Numbered from the stretch's first letter, positions 1-8,368 are shown. The stretch: DNA of 64,000 nt from Streptomyces coelicoflavus (GCF_003112555.1 NZ_BEWB01000013.1:62001-126000), one strand, 5' to 3'. Numbers and translations are program-made. The notes: generated by a model from the letters alone, not told the origin.

Positions 1-1
1 C

Positions 2-991
2 CGGCCCATCGGCAAGCTCCCCGCCCTGGTCGTCCTCAACGACGGCGACCTGAGCTACGCCAAGATCCGCTTCGACGCCGACTCCTTCCGCACCCTGAGC
101 GACAGCCTGTCCGGCCTGCCCGACCCGCTCACCCGGGCCGTCGTCTGGAACGCCCTGAGGGACGCCGTCCGCGACGGCGAACTCCCCGCCGCCGCCTACC
201 TCGGCATCGCCCGCACCCACCTCCCGCACGAGACCGACCTCGCCCTCGTCGACGGCGTCCTCGCCTTCGCCGCCGGCCAGGTCGCCGACCGCTACGTCAC
301 CCCCGAGCAGCGGCCCGCCGCCCTCAACACCCTCGCCGAGCTGTGCCGCGACCTCATCCGCCGCACCGAGGACGGAGACCACCCCGGCCTGCGCCTGATC
401 GCCGTACGCCACCGCATCTCCACCGCCGCCCACCCCGACACCATCGCCGCCTGGCTCGCCGACGGCACCGTGCCGGGCGGTCCGGAACTCGACCCCGAGC
501 TGCGCTGGCGCATCCTCACCCGGCTCGCCGTCCTCGGCGCCACCGACGAGGCTGCCATCGCCGCCGAACTGGCGAGCGACCCGAGCGCCACCGGCCAGGA
601 GGGCGCCGCCCGCTGCCGCGCCGCGCTGCCCGACGCCGACGCCAAGGCCCGCGCCTGGGACGCCATGTTCGCCTCCGACGACCTCTCCAACTACCTGTTC
701 ACCGCCACCGCCCAGGGCTTCTGGCAGCCCGAACAGGCCGACCTCGTACGGGACTACGTGCCGCGCTACTACACCGAGGCCGTCGCCCTCGCCGCCCGCC
801 GCGGCCCCGCCATCGCCGACGCCGCCGGCCGCTGGGCCTTCCCCGCCCACGCCGTCGACACCGACACCCTCCGCCTCGGCCAGGAGTGCCTCGCCGACGC
901 CGACCCGATCCCCGCCCTGCGCCGCAAGCTCACCGACCAGCTCGACGACCTGGCCCGCGCGCTGCGGGTACGGGAGGCACACGCCGACTGA
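2..991 (+). CDS. pepN: Aminopeptidase N (M1 family), C-terminal part only
   Basis: The reading frame is open from base 2 and has no start inside the window, so this is the last 329 residues of a gene that begins upstream. The visible protein opens with a segment reading LVVLNDGDLSYAKIRFD, typical of the entry into the C-terminal helical (ERAP1-like) domain of actinobacterial PepN; the rest is helical and Ala/Arg rich, ending in AHAD. The zinc site (HEXXH) and GXMEN motif lie upstream and cannot be checked. The family removes N-terminal residues from peptides in the cytosol. A 6-bp stem-loop follows the stop codon directly, so it probably ends its own transcript. Confidence 0.85.
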   Translation, partial: RPIGKLPALVVLNDGDLSYAKIRFDADSFRTLSDSLSGLPDPLTRAVVWNALRDAVRDGELPAAAYLGIARTHLPHETDLALVDGVLAFAAGQVADRYVTPEQRPAALNTLAELCRDLIRRTEDGDHPGLRLIAVRHRISTAAHPDTIAAWLADGTVPGGPELDPELRWRILTRLAVLGATDEAAIAAELASDPSATGQEGAARCRAALPDADAKARAWDAMFASDDLSNYLFTATAQGFWQPEQADLVRDYVPRYYTEAVALAARRGPAIADAAGRWAFPAHAVDTDTLRLGQECLADADPIPALRRKLTDQLDDLARALRVREAHAD

Positions 992-1009
992 GACCGGACG
1001 CGGCCGGTC
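992..1009 (+). terminator. Short stem-loop after pepN
   Basis: GACCGG and CCGGTC form a 6-bp stem with a 6-base loop immediately after the pepN stop codon, followed by a run of C. There is no T-tract, as is usual for Streptomyces terminators. It is a weak candidate. Confidence 0.45.
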
Positions 1010-1100
1010 CCCCCTGCGGGGCGGGGAGAACCGGCCGCGGCACCCGGGGCGCGGGCCGCCGGGATACCCCTTTCGGGTTGCGATCACTGAGCTGTCCGGC

Positions 1101-1120
1101 GTACACGCATCCGTGCGTAC
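1101..1120. promoter_or_regulatory. Imperfect palindrome upstream of the decarboxylase
   Basis: GTACACGCA and TGCGTAC face each other across a short spacer, about 40 bases before the decarboxylase start codon. This could be an operator. It does not resemble the DmdR/IdeR iron box, which I looked for and did not find between the two genes. Confidence 0.3.
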
Positions 1121-1158
1121 AAGCTGGAACCCCAGTCCCCGTGCCCCAAGGACGGCTC

Positions 1159-2517
1159 ATGGGCATGCCGCCCCTCGCCTCGGGCCCGCACGGCAACGAC
1201 GCCCTGCGGCCCCTGCTCGACACCGTGCTCGACGCCCTGCGCACCGGCACCGTCGCCCGCGGCGGCCCGCTGCCCCCGGGCGGCCCCGACACCGTCGCCG
1301 CCCGGGTGGCGGACGCGGCCGGCGACATCCTGCCGGACCGGGGCGACCCCGACGCGCTCCGCGTCCTGGTCACCGCCCTCGCCGAAGGCGCCGCCGACCC
1401 CGCCCACTCCCTGTGCGCCGCCCATCTGCACGCCCCGCCGCTGGCCGTCGCGGCCGCCGCCGACCTCGCCGCGAGCGTCCTCAACCCCTCCCTCGACTCC
1501 TGGGACCAGGCACCCGCCGCCTCCGCCCTGGAAGCCCTCGTCACCCGCGCCCTCGCCCGCGAGACCGGCGCCGCCGACGCTCTCGTCACCACCGGCGGCA
1601 CCGAGTCCAACCAGCTCGCCGTCCTGCTCGCCCGCGAGAAGCACGGCGCCGGCCTGCGGCTGCTCCACGGGGAGAACGCCCACCACTCCCTGCCCCGCGC
1701 CACCCGGCTCCTCGGCCTGCCCGAACCCGTGGTCGTCCCGGCCCCCGCCGGCACCCTCGACCCCGCCGCCCTCGACGAGGCGCTCACCCGGATCCCCGGC
1801 CCCCACCTCGTCGCCGCCACCGCCGGCACCACCGACGCCGGGCTCATCGACCCGCTGCCCGAGATCGCCGACCGCTGCACCGCCCACGGCACCCGTCTCC
1901 ACGTCGACGCCGCCTACGGCGCGGGCCTCCTCTTCAGCGAGCGGCACCGCGCACTGCTCGCGGGCCTGGAGGCCGCCGACACCGTCGCCCTGGACCTGCA
2001 CAAGCTCGGCTGGCAGCCGATCCCCGCCGGGTTCCTCACCGTCACCGACACCGGCGACCTCGCCGCCCTCCGCCACCGCGCCGACTACCTCAACGCCGAC
2101 GACGACACCGACGCCGGCCTCCCCGACCTCCTCCACCGCTCCCCGCGCACCAGCCGCCGCCCCGACGTCCTCAAGGCCGCCGTCACCCTCAAGACCCTGG
2201 GCCGCACCGGACTGGGCGCGCTCGTCGACGCGGTCTGCTCCCTCGCCGGGGAGTTCGCCGGGCTGGTCGAGACCCACCCCGGGTTCGAACTGCACGCACC
2301 GCCCACCATCAGCACGGTCCTGTTCCGGCCCGTCGGCGCCACCGACGACGCCGTCGCCGCCGTACGCCGCACGCTGCTCGGCACCGGCCGCGCCGTCCTC
2401 GGCCGCGCCCGCGCCGACGGCCGGCTCTGGCTCAAGGCGACCCTCCTCAACCCGCACGCCCGAGCGGACGACCTCGCCGCCCTCCTGGCCCTCGTGGAAG
2501 GACACACCCCCCGATGA
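1159..2517 (+). CDS. PLP-dependent amino-acid decarboxylase (group II, DesA-like)
   Basis: The protein has 452 residues. Hallmarks of group II PLP decarboxylases are visible: TTGGTESNQ near residues 144-152, HVDAAYG with the PLP-ring Asp at about 250, and DLHKLGWQP with the Schiff-base lysine at about 282. I chose the ATG at 1159 because AAGGAC lies about 8 bases upstream; an in-frame GTG at 1141 has no better site. The stop codon overlaps the ATG of the next gene (ATGA), so the two are translationally coupled. Paired with an N-monooxygenase, the likely role is decarboxylation of lysine, ornithine or diaminobutyrate to a diamine for hydroxamate synthesis, as DesA does for desferrioxamine. The substrate itself cannot be read from the sequence. 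Confidence 0.85.
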   Translation: MGMPPLASGPHGNDALRPLLDTVLDALRTGTVARGGPLPPGGPDTVAARVADAAGDILPDRGDPDALRVLVTALAEGAADPAHSLCAAHLHAPPLAVAAAADLAASVLNPSLDSWDQAPAASALEALVTRALARETGAADALVTTGGTESNQLAVLLAREKHGAGLRLLHGENAHHSLPRATRLLGLPEPVVVPAPAGTLDPAALDEALTRIPGPHLVAATAGTTDAGLIDPLPEIADRCTAHGTRLHVDAAYGAGLLFSERHRALLAGLEAADTVALDLHKLGWQPIPAGFLTVTDTGDLAALRHRADYLNADDDTDAGLPDLLHRSPRTSRRPDVLKAAVTLKTLGRTGLGALVDAVCSLAGEFAGLVETHPGFELHAPPTISTVLFRPVGATDDAVAAVRRTLLGTGRAVLGRARADGRLWLKATLLNPHARADDLAALLALVEGHTPR

Positions 2518-3926
2518 ACGCCACCCCGCACCCCGGCCCCGACGCCCCGCGCGACCTCGTCGGCATCGGCATCGGCCCCTTCAACCTCTCCCTCGCGGCC
2601 CTCGCCGACCCCCTCACCGGCCTCGACACCGTCTTCTACGAACAGCGCCCCGAATTCCGCTGGCACCCCGGCCTGCTGATCGACGGCGCACGCATTCAGG
2701 TGCCCTTCCTCGCCGACCTCGTCACCCTCGTCGACCCGGCCAGCCCCTGGAGCTTCCTCAACCACCTCAGGGCCAGAGAACGCCTCTTCCCCTTCTACTT
2801 CGCCGAACGCTTCCACATCGAGCGCGCCGAGTACGACGCCTACTGCCGCTGGGTCGCCGAGCGCCTGCCCGCCCTCTGCTTCCACCACCAGGTCGACGCC
2901 GTCCGCTGGAACCCCGAACGCGACCTCTTCGAGGTCGACTACACCCAGCTCGACGCCGACGGGGAGGCGGAGGCGCTCGGCCGCACGTACACCCGCAACG
3001 TCGCCCTCGGCGTCGGCACCGAACCCCACGTGCCCGACCCGCTCAGACCCCTCGTCGAGGACCCCGCCGTCCCCGTCGTCCACGCCGCCGACTACCTCCG
3101 CCACCGCGACACGCTGCTGGCCGCCGGACACGTCACCGTCGTCGGCACCGGTCAGTCCGGCGCCGAGGTCTTCCTCGACCTGCTCCGCCGGCGCCCCGCC
3201 GGCCGCGAGCGGCTGCACTGGCTCGGCCGCACCGAGGCCCTCGCCCCCATGGAGTACTCCAAGCTCGGCCTGGAACACTTCACCCCCGACTACACCCGCT
3301 ACTTCCACGGCCTGGCCGAACCGGTCCGCGACCGCCTCGTCGCCGCCCAGTGGCAGCTGCACAAGGGCATCGACGCCGACACCACCGCCGCCATCCACGA
3401 CGAGCTGTACCGCCGCACCCTCGACGGCGGCTGGCCCGACACCACCCTCACCCCCGGCGTCCACGTCCGCACCGCCGGCCGCGTCGGCGCCACCCAGGTC
3501 GAACTCCACCTCGAACACGAACAGCAGAAGACCCGCTCCCGCCTCACCACCGACGCCGTCGTCCTCGCCACCGGCCACCGGGAACGCCCCCTCGGCCGCC
3601 TCCTCGCCGGCTTCGACCCCTACATGCGGCGCGACAGCAGGGAACGCCCCCGCGTCGACGACCGCCACCGCCTCCTCCTCGACCCCTCCGTCACCGGCTC
3701 CGTCTACGTCCAGAACGCCGAGACGCACACCCACGGGGTCGGCACACCCGACCTGGGCCTCGCCGCCTGGCGCAGCGCGACCATCCTCAACGACCTCACC
3801 GGGCACGAGCCGTACCCGCTGCCCGGCCGCACCGCCTTCACCACCTTCGGCCTGGAGGACGGCCTGCCCCAGATCCCGTCCGCGCGCAACCACCGGGCAC
3901 TCACCCCCCTGGTGGACGGAATCTGA
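2514..3926 (+). CDS. L-lysine/L-ornithine N-monooxygenase (DesB/IucD family)
   Basis: The protein has 470 residues and matches flavin-dependent N-hydroxylating monooxygenases. The FAD site GIGIGPFNLSLAALA lies near the N terminus (residues 17-31), the NADPH site VTVVGTGQSGAEVF mid-protein, and the family ATGHRERP motif in the C-terminal third. The family oxidises the side-chain amine of lysine, ornithine or a diamine to a hydroxylamine, the first step toward a hydroxamate siderophore. It overlaps the decarboxylase by four bases. The acyltransferase (DesC-like) and NIS synthetase (DesD-like) that complete such a pathway do not follow; a convergent nucleotidase starts 22 bases on. The pair either feeds a remote cluster or makes something else. 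Confidence 0.88.
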   Translation: MNATPHPGPDAPRDLVGIGIGPFNLSLAALADPLTGLDTVFYEQRPEFRWHPGLLIDGARIQVPFLADLVTLVDPASPWSFLNHLRARERLFPFYFAERFHIERAEYDAYCRWVAERLPALCFHHQVDAVRWNPERDLFEVDYTQLDADGEAEALGRTYTRNVALGVGTEPHVPDPLRPLVEDPAVPVVHAADYLRHRDTLLAAGHVTVVGTGQSGAEVFLDLLRRRPAGRERLHWLGRTEALAPMEYSKLGLEHFTPDYTRYFHGLAEPVRDRLVAAQWQLHKGIDADTTAAIHDELYRRTLDGGWPDTTLTPGVHVRTAGRVGATQVELHLEHEQQKTRSRLTTDAVVLATGHRERPLGRLLAGFDPYMRRDSRERPRVDDRHRLLLDPSVTGSVYVQNAETHTHGVGTPDLGLAAWRSATILNDLTGHEPYPLPGRTAFTTFGLEDGLPQIPSARNHRALTPLVDGI

Positions 3927-3948
3927 GGCAGCCCCGCGCGACCCCGGC

Positions 3949-5757
3949 TCAGAAGACGGGCTCGCCGTCCCGCGTCAGCGACCAGTCCACGGACGCGAAG
4001 TCCTTCGGGTCCAGCACACCCTTCTCCGTCGCCCACTCCGCGATCCGGGTGCGGATCTCCGTCGACTCCGACCACAGCTCCCTGGCCGACGCCACGTGCG
4101 GGAAGGCGCCGCCGCCGTTGGCGCGGTAGTTGTTCACCGCCAGCACGAACTGCTGGGCGTCGTCCAGCGGAGCACCGGCGTGGGCGAGGTTCTTGATCCG
4201 GGAACCGGCCGCCTGCGCGATGTCGATCTCGTATGTCAGTCCCGAGACGTAGTCGTAGTTGTAGTCCGGGCGGCCGTTCGCGTTGGTCAGCTTGTCCACG
4301 TCCACCGGCGCACCCGCCGCCGTCCGCACGTAGTACTCCGCCGAGTACTCCAGGTACGCCCGCACCTGGGCGCCCGTCAGCAGCTTCGCGACCAGCGTGT
4401 TGTCGTAGACGTACAGGCTCGACAGGTCGCGGATCGTCACGTCGCCCGCCGGGATCTCGGAGGTCCGCGAGAACGGCGAGGCCTGGGCCAGCACCGGCAG
4501 CGACGCGTACTCCGTGCCCGCCAGCGCCTCCTTGACCACGTCCTCCTGCACCTTGGTGATCAGGTCGATGATCGGGGCGTCCTTGTACCGCGCCTCGACC
4601 GTGGTCAGCGTCTCGGTCGCCGTGCCGACGACCTGGTTGACGTACGCCACGACCTTCGCGTGCTCGTCCGCCAGCAGCTTCGTGATCCTCGGGTCGTCGT
4701 CGACCTCGTTGGAGTTGCGCAGCGACGCCTTCACCGACTCGACGTGCCAGCGGCCCCGCTCGAAGAACAGCTCGAAGTCGAACAGGGTGAGCCGCTCGGC
4801 GTAGCACAACGGCTCCGACAGCACGACCGTCTTCCCGGTCTCCTCGTTGACGACCTTCAGCTCGGCGATCTCCTCGTGCGCGTGCCCGACCAGGATCGCG
4901 TCGATGCCCGGCACCTGCCGGGCCACGTTGGCCGCCGCGTTCTCGACGTACGGGACCTGGTCACCGTAGGAGGACGTGCCCGAGGAGCCCGAGTGCGCCG
5001 ACACGACCACGACGTCGGCGCCCATCGACCGCAGCTTCGGCACCCACTTGGCCGCCTGCTCCTCGAGCCCCGGGAAGGCCAGCTTCCCCTGCACGTACGC
5101 CTTGTCCCAGATCGCGATGCCCGGGTTGGTCAGCCCCAGCACCGCCACCTTCACCGGCGGCGCGCCCTTCACCCGGAACGTCTTCATGAAGTACGGCGGG
5201 AAGGCCGGCTTCAGCGTCTTCGCGTCGACCGCGTTCGCGCCGAGCAGCGGGAAGTCGCACTGCTCCTCGAACCGGCGCAGCGTCTCGATGCCGTAGTTGA
5301 ACTCGTGGTTGCCGAGCGCCACCGCGTCGTAGCCGATGGCGTTCATCGCCTGCGCCATCGGGTGCACCGGACCGCCCTCGGCGGTGATCGGGTCGACCTT
5401 GGCGTAGTAGTACGTCAGCGGGGTGCCCTGGATGGTGTCGCCCGCGTCCACCAGCAGGGTGTTGCGGCGGCCCTTCTCCTCGCGCACCTGGTCCACCAGG
5501 GTGGAGATCCGGCCGAGGCCCTGGGCGTTGCCCGCCGCGTCCTGGTACTCGGCGTCCTTGAAGTAGTCCCAGTTGAAGACGTGCCCGTGCAGGTCGGTGG
5601 TGCCGAGCACCGTCAGCGCGAACCGCTTGGGCTTCCTGCGCCCCCGGTGCGCGGGGGCCGCCGCCTCGGCCGCAGGAGCCGCCGCCGCGCCGGCCAGCGC
5701 GACACCCGCCCCCGTCACGGCGGACCTGCTCAGGAACGTGCGGCGGTTCAACGGCAT
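3949..5757 (-). CDS. Exported bifunctional 5'-nucleotidase / 2',3'-cyclic nucleotide phosphodiesterase
   Basis: The protein has 602 residues. I chose the ATG at 5757, preceded by GAGGAGAG, because it places a twin-arginine signal (NRRTFLSRS, then an Ala-rich stretch) at the N terminus; a longer frame upstream adds 51 residues without a signal. Metallophosphoesterase motifs follow in order: GTTDLHGH, DAGDTIQGTPL, GNHEFNYG and GHAHEE, which supply the two-metal site. The C-terminal substrate-binding domain carries NGRPDYNYDY and NNYRANGGG, the aromatic base-stacking and ribose-contact region. It is expected to fold in the cytosol, leave through Tat, and scavenge phosphate and nucleosides from extracellular nucleotides. 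It converges on the N-monooxygenase. Confidence 0.92.
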   Translation of the reverse strand: MPLNRRTFLSRSAVTGAGVALAGAAAAPAAEAAAPAHRGRRKPKRFALTVLGTTDLHGHVFNWDYFKDAEYQDAAGNAQGLGRISTLVDQVREEKGRRNTLLVDAGDTIQGTPLTYYYAKVDPITAEGGPVHPMAQAMNAIGYDAVALGNHEFNYGIETLRRFEEQCDFPLLGANAVDAKTLKPAFPPYFMKTFRVKGAPPVKVAVLGLTNPGIAIWDKAYVQGKLAFPGLEEQAAKWVPKLRSMGADVVVVSAHSGSSGTSSYGDQVPYVENAAANVARQVPGIDAILVGHAHEEIAELKVVNEETGKTVVLSEPLCYAERLTLFDFELFFERGRWHVESVKASLRNSNEVDDDPRITKLLADEHAKVVAYVNQVVGTATETLTTVEARYKDAPIIDLITKVQEDVVKEALAGTEYASLPVLAQASPFSRTSEIPAGDVTIRDLSSLYVYDNTLVAKLLTGAQVRAYLEYSAEYYVRTAAGAPVDVDKLTNANGRPDYNYDYVSGLTYEIDIAQAAGSRIKNLAHAGAPLDDAQQFVLAVNNYRANGGGAFPHVASARELWSESTEIRTRIAEWATEKGVLDPKDFASVDWSLTRDGEPVF

Positions 5758-5913
5758 GACTGACTCTCCTCGGAGACCCGTGCAGACAGTGGCAACGCGC
5801 GTAGATTCTGTCCTGAACATGCCGCGTGTCAAGAGGTGGTGGCGGGCGCGCACGTCCCTCGACCGGCCCACGCACGCCTTCCGGACGCTCATCAGAGCGG
5901 CCCGGCGCACAAT

Positions 5914-5998
5914 TCAACACTTGTCAATACCCCTTTACGCAAAGGTTGTTGAGTGGTCATGCGTGGCCAATTCGCTACCCGGCAGTAAGTCATAGGCT
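5914..5998 (+). promoter_or_regulatory. Control region of pyruvate kinase with palindrome and close -10
   Basis: CCTTT-ACGC-AAAGG forms a 5-bp hairpin at 5932-5945, nested inside an outer TCAACA...TGTTGA pair (5914-5952). A TAGGCT -10 candidate at 5993-5998 ends 6 bases before the pyk ATG, with no ribosome-binding site between, so the transcript is probably leaderless. The palindrome lies well upstream of that -10 and could be an activator site, or belong to the divergent nucleotidase gene. Confidence 0.45.
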
Positions 5999-6004
5999 CG
6001 ACCC

Positions 6005-7435
6005 ATGCGCCGAGCAAAGATCGTCTGCACTCTTGGTCCTGCCACCGACTCGTACGACCAGATCAAGGACCTGGTCGACGCCGGAATGGACATCGCCCGT
6101 TTCAATTTCAGCCACGGCACCCACGGCGAACACGAAGAGCGCTATCGCCGTGTCCGCAAGGCGTCCGACGAGACGGGCCGCAGCGTCGGCGCCCTGGCCG
6201 ACCTTCAGGGCCCGAAGATCCGCCTCGGCCACTTCGGTGAGGGACCCGTACTCCTTGAACGCGGCGACAGCTTCACCATCACCGTCGAGGAGGGCGTCGA
6301 GGGCGACCGCCACATCTGCGGCACCACCTACGCCGGCCTCGCCGAAGACGTCACCCCCGGTGAACGGGTCCTCGTCGACGACGGCAGGGTCTGCCTCGAG
6401 GTGACCGGCGTGGACGGGCCCCGCGTGCGCACGAAGGTGATCGAGGGCGGCATGGTCTCCGACCACAAGGGCCTCAACCTGCCCGGCGTCGCGGTGTCCG
6501 TGCCCGCCCTCTCGAAGAAGGACGAGGACGACCTGCGCTGGGCGCTGCGGGCCGGCTTCGACGTCGTCGCCCTCTCCTTCGTCCGCAGCGGACGCGACGT
6601 CCTCGACGTCCACCGCATCATGGACGAGGAGGGCCGCCGCCTGCCCGTCATCGCCAAGGTCGAGAAGCCGCAGGCCGTCGAGAACATCGAGGACATCGTC
6701 GCCGCCTTCGACGGCATCATGGTCGCCCGGGGCGACCTCGGCGTCGAGATGCCCCTGGAGCAGGTGCCGATCGTCCAGAAGCGCGCCGTCAAGCTCGCCA
6801 AGCGCAACGCCAAGCCGGTCATCGTCGCCACCCAGATGCTCGACTCGATGATCGACAACGCCCGCCCGACCCGCGCGGAGGCCTCCGACGTCGCCAACGC
6901 CGTCATCGACGGCACCGACGCCGTGATGCTCTCCGGCGAGACCAGCGTCGGCAAGCACGCGACCGACACGGTGCGCACGATGGCCCGGATCGTCGAAGCC
7001 GCCGAGGAGGACATCCTCGCCAAGGGGCTCCCCCCGCTGACCGAACGCAACAAGCCGCGCACCCAGGGCGGTGCCGTCGCCCGCGCCGCCGCCGAGATGG
7101 GCGACTTCCTCGGCGCCAAGTTCCTGGTCGCCTTCACCCAGTCCGGCGACACCGTCCGCCGCCTCTCCCGCTACCGCTCGCCCATCCCGCTGCTCGCCTT
7201 CACCCCGGAACCGGCGACCCGCTCCCAGCTGAGCCTGACCTGGGGCGTGGAGACCTTCCTCGGCCCGCACGTGGACTCCACGGACGCGATGGTCGACCAG
7301 GTGGACGAGCTGCTCACCCGCTACGGGCGCTGCGAGAAGGGCGACGTCGTGGTCATCACGGCCGGCTCACCGCCGGGGGTGTCGGGCACGACGAACCTGG
7401 TGAGGGTGCACCACATCGGGGAGGACGACAGCTGA
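6005..7435 (+). CDS. pyk: Pyruvate kinase
   Basis: The 476-residue protein begins MRRAKIVCTLGPATDSYDQI and contains the family landmarks FNFSHG, DLQGPKIR, the substrate-loop lysine in VIAKVEKPQAVENI, and MVARGDLGVEMP. A C-terminal allosteric domain is present. It converts phosphoenolpyruvate and ADP to pyruvate and ATP in the last step of glycolysis. The length is normal for the bacterial enzyme. The ATG follows a likely -10 by only 6 bases. Streptomycetes usually carry two pyruvate kinases; which paralogue this is cannot be decided here. Confidence 0.95.
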   Translation: MRRAKIVCTLGPATDSYDQIKDLVDAGMDIARFNFSHGTHGEHEERYRRVRKASDETGRSVGALADLQGPKIRLGHFGEGPVLLERGDSFTITVEEGVEGDRHICGTTYAGLAEDVTPGERVLVDDGRVCLEVTGVDGPRVRTKVIEGGMVSDHKGLNLPGVAVSVPALSKKDEDDLRWALRAGFDVVALSFVRSGRDVLDVHRIMDEEGRRLPVIAKVEKPQAVENIEDIVAAFDGIMVARGDLGVEMPLEQVPIVQKRAVKLAKRNAKPVIVATQMLDSMIDNARPTRAEASDVANAVIDGTDAVMLSGETSVGKHATDTVRTMARIVEAAEEDILAKGLPPLTERNKPRTQGGAVARAAAEMGDFLGAKFLVAFTQSGDTVRRLSRYRSPIPLLAFTPEPATRSQLSLTWGVETFLGPHVDSTDAMVDQVDELLTRYGRCEKGDVVVITAGSPPGVSGTTNLVRVHHIGEDDS

Positions 7436-7462
7436 ACGGGTGTCACCGCTGCGCCTGGGGAG

Positions 7463-7477
7463 CCTTCGAAACGAAGG
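7463..7477. terminator. Hairpin between pyk and the tRNA
   Basis: CCTTCG-AAA-CGAAGG is a perfect 6-bp stem. It lies between two convergent transcription units (pyk and the minus-strand tRNA) and could end both. A near-copy stands on the other side of the tRNA. Confidence 0.5.
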
Positions 7478-7482
7478 TAAAG

Positions 7483-7556
7483 TGCCCCGGGTGGGACTCG
7501 AACCCACACTGAATGCCTTTTGAGGGCATCGTCTCTGCCGATTGGACTACCGGAGC
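7483..7556 (-). tRNA. tRNA with CAA (leucine) anticodon, class I fold
   Basis: Read on the minus strand this folds as a full cloverleaf of 74 bases. The acceptor GCTCCGG pairs with CCGGGGC (one T-G wobble), a 3-bp D-stem encloses an AATCGGC-type loop, ATGCC/GGCAT closes an anticodon loop CTCAAAA, and GTGGG/CCCAC closes TTCGAGT. The anticodon is CAA (codon UUG), the discriminator base is A, and CCA is not encoded. The variable region is only 5 bases (TCAGT). Canonical tRNA-Leu has a long class II variable arm, so the amino-acid identity is uncertain despite the leucine anticodon. Confidence 0.85.
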
Positions 7557-7558
7557 CT

Positions 7559-7571
7559 CTTCGAACCGAAG
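7559..7571. repeat. Second copy of the tRNA-flanking hairpin
   Basis: CTTCG-AAC-CGAAG sits directly beyond the 5' end of the tRNA. With its surroundings (about 7553-7585) it is a near-copy of 7460-7488: both read GAGCCT, hairpin, AAGGT, then AGTG and CCCC. The tRNA thus lies between two imperfect direct repeats. Confidence 0.6.
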
Positions 7572-7589
7572 GTCAGTGTAGCCCCTCGG

Positions 7590-7619
7590 TGACTCAAACA
7601 TACAGGAGCTAGGTAGGCT
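7590..7619 (+). promoter_or_regulatory. Putative promoter of the ANTAR regulator
   Basis: TGACTC and TAGGCT are separated by 18 bases, a fair match to the Streptomyces housekeeping (HrdB) pattern. The -10 lies about 39 bases before the GTG start, leaving room for the GAGGAG ribosome-binding site. Confidence 0.4.
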
Positions 7620-7657
7620 CTTGTCAGCAGTACCCCTGCCCCGAACGAGGAGCTCAC

Positions 7658-8314
7658 GTGACCGCCCCCGAGTCGCCCCAGCCCGCCGACGTGACCGACG
7701 ACGACCAGTCGCACGTTCCTCCGCTGACGACCCGTGTCGTCATCGCCGAGGACGAGGCGCTCATCCGGCTGGACCTCAAAGAGATGCTGGAGGAGGAGGG
7801 GTACTCCGTCGTCGGCGAGGCGGGTGACGGTGAGCAGGCCGTCGAGCTGGCCCGGGAGCACAAGCCCGACCTGGTGATCCTGGACGTGAAGATGCCCAAG
7901 CTGGACGGCATCTCCGCGGCCGAGAAGATCGCCGAGGAGAGCATCGCGCCGGTCCTGATGCTGACCGCCTTCTCGCAGCGCGACCTGGTGGAGCGGGCCC
8001 GGGACGCCGGGGCCATGGCGTACCTCGTGAAGCCGTTCAGCAAGAGCGACGTCGTACCGGCGATCGAGATGGCCGTCTCGCGGTTCACGGAGCTGAAGGC
8101 GCTGGAGAAGGAGGTCGCCGACCTCAGCCTGCGCCTGGAGACCCGCAAGCTGGTCGACCGTGCCAAGTCGGTGCTCCAGACGGAGTACGGGCTGACCGAG
8201 CCGGCCGCCTTCCGGTGGATCCAGAAGACCTCGATGGACCGGCGGATGTCGATGCAGCAGGTGGCCGAGGCGGTCATCCAGGACGCCGAGGAGAAGAAGG
8301 CGTCCAAGGGCTGA
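7658..8314 (+). CDS. pdtaR: ANTAR-domain response regulator (PdtaR type)
   Basis: The protein has 218 residues. A receiver domain runs from about residue 25 to 145, with the acidic pair in VVIAEDEALI, phospho-acceptor Asp at about 76 in LVILDVKMPKLDG, and Lys at about 125 in AYLVKPFSKSD. A helical ANTAR domain follows (about 155-210, SVLQTEYGLTEPAAFRWIQK). ANTAR domains bind paired hexaloop hairpins in mRNA and cause antitermination; the mycobacterial homologue Rv1626 is phosphorylated by PdtaS. The GTG start is set by GAGGAG six bases upstream. No sensor kinase is adjacent, so the partner must lie elsewhere. Confidence 0.88.
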   Translation: MTAPESPQPADVTDDDQSHVPPLTTRVVIAEDEALIRLDLKEMLEEEGYSVVGEAGDGEQAVELAREHKPDLVILDVKMPKLDGISAAEKIAEESIAPVLMLTAFSQRDLVERARDAGAMAYLVKPFSKSDVVPAIEMAVSRFTELKALEKEVADLSLRLETRKLVDRAKSVLQTEYGLTEPAAFRWIQKTSMDRRMSMQQVAEAVIQDAEEKKASKG

Positions 8315-8329
8315 TCCCCCGACGTACGG

Positions 8330-8368
8330 GTGAGGCCCGCGTCCCCGGTGCGGGGGCGCGGGCCTCAC
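8330..8368. terminator. Bidirectional terminator
   Basis: GTGAGGCCCGCG pairs perfectly with CGCGGGCCTCAC (12 bp), extended inward by CCCC/GGGG across one mismatch. It sits between the convergent response regulator and livF and should end both transcripts. Confidence 0.85.

Noticed and set aside
992..1158. DmdR/IdeR iron box upstream of the siderophore-type pair
   Set aside because: No TTAGGTTAGGCTAACCTAA-like sequence is visible; the only dyad there is GTACACGCA/TGCGTAC.
1084..2505. Long minus-strand frame opposite the decarboxylase
   Set aside because: The product is Gly/Val/Glu repeat-like and antisense to motifs of a clear PLP enzyme.
5758..5910. Longer N terminus for the 5'-nucleotidase
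   Set aside because: The frame extends 51 residues, but the ATG at 5757 has a strong ribosome-binding site and begins with a proper Tat signal.
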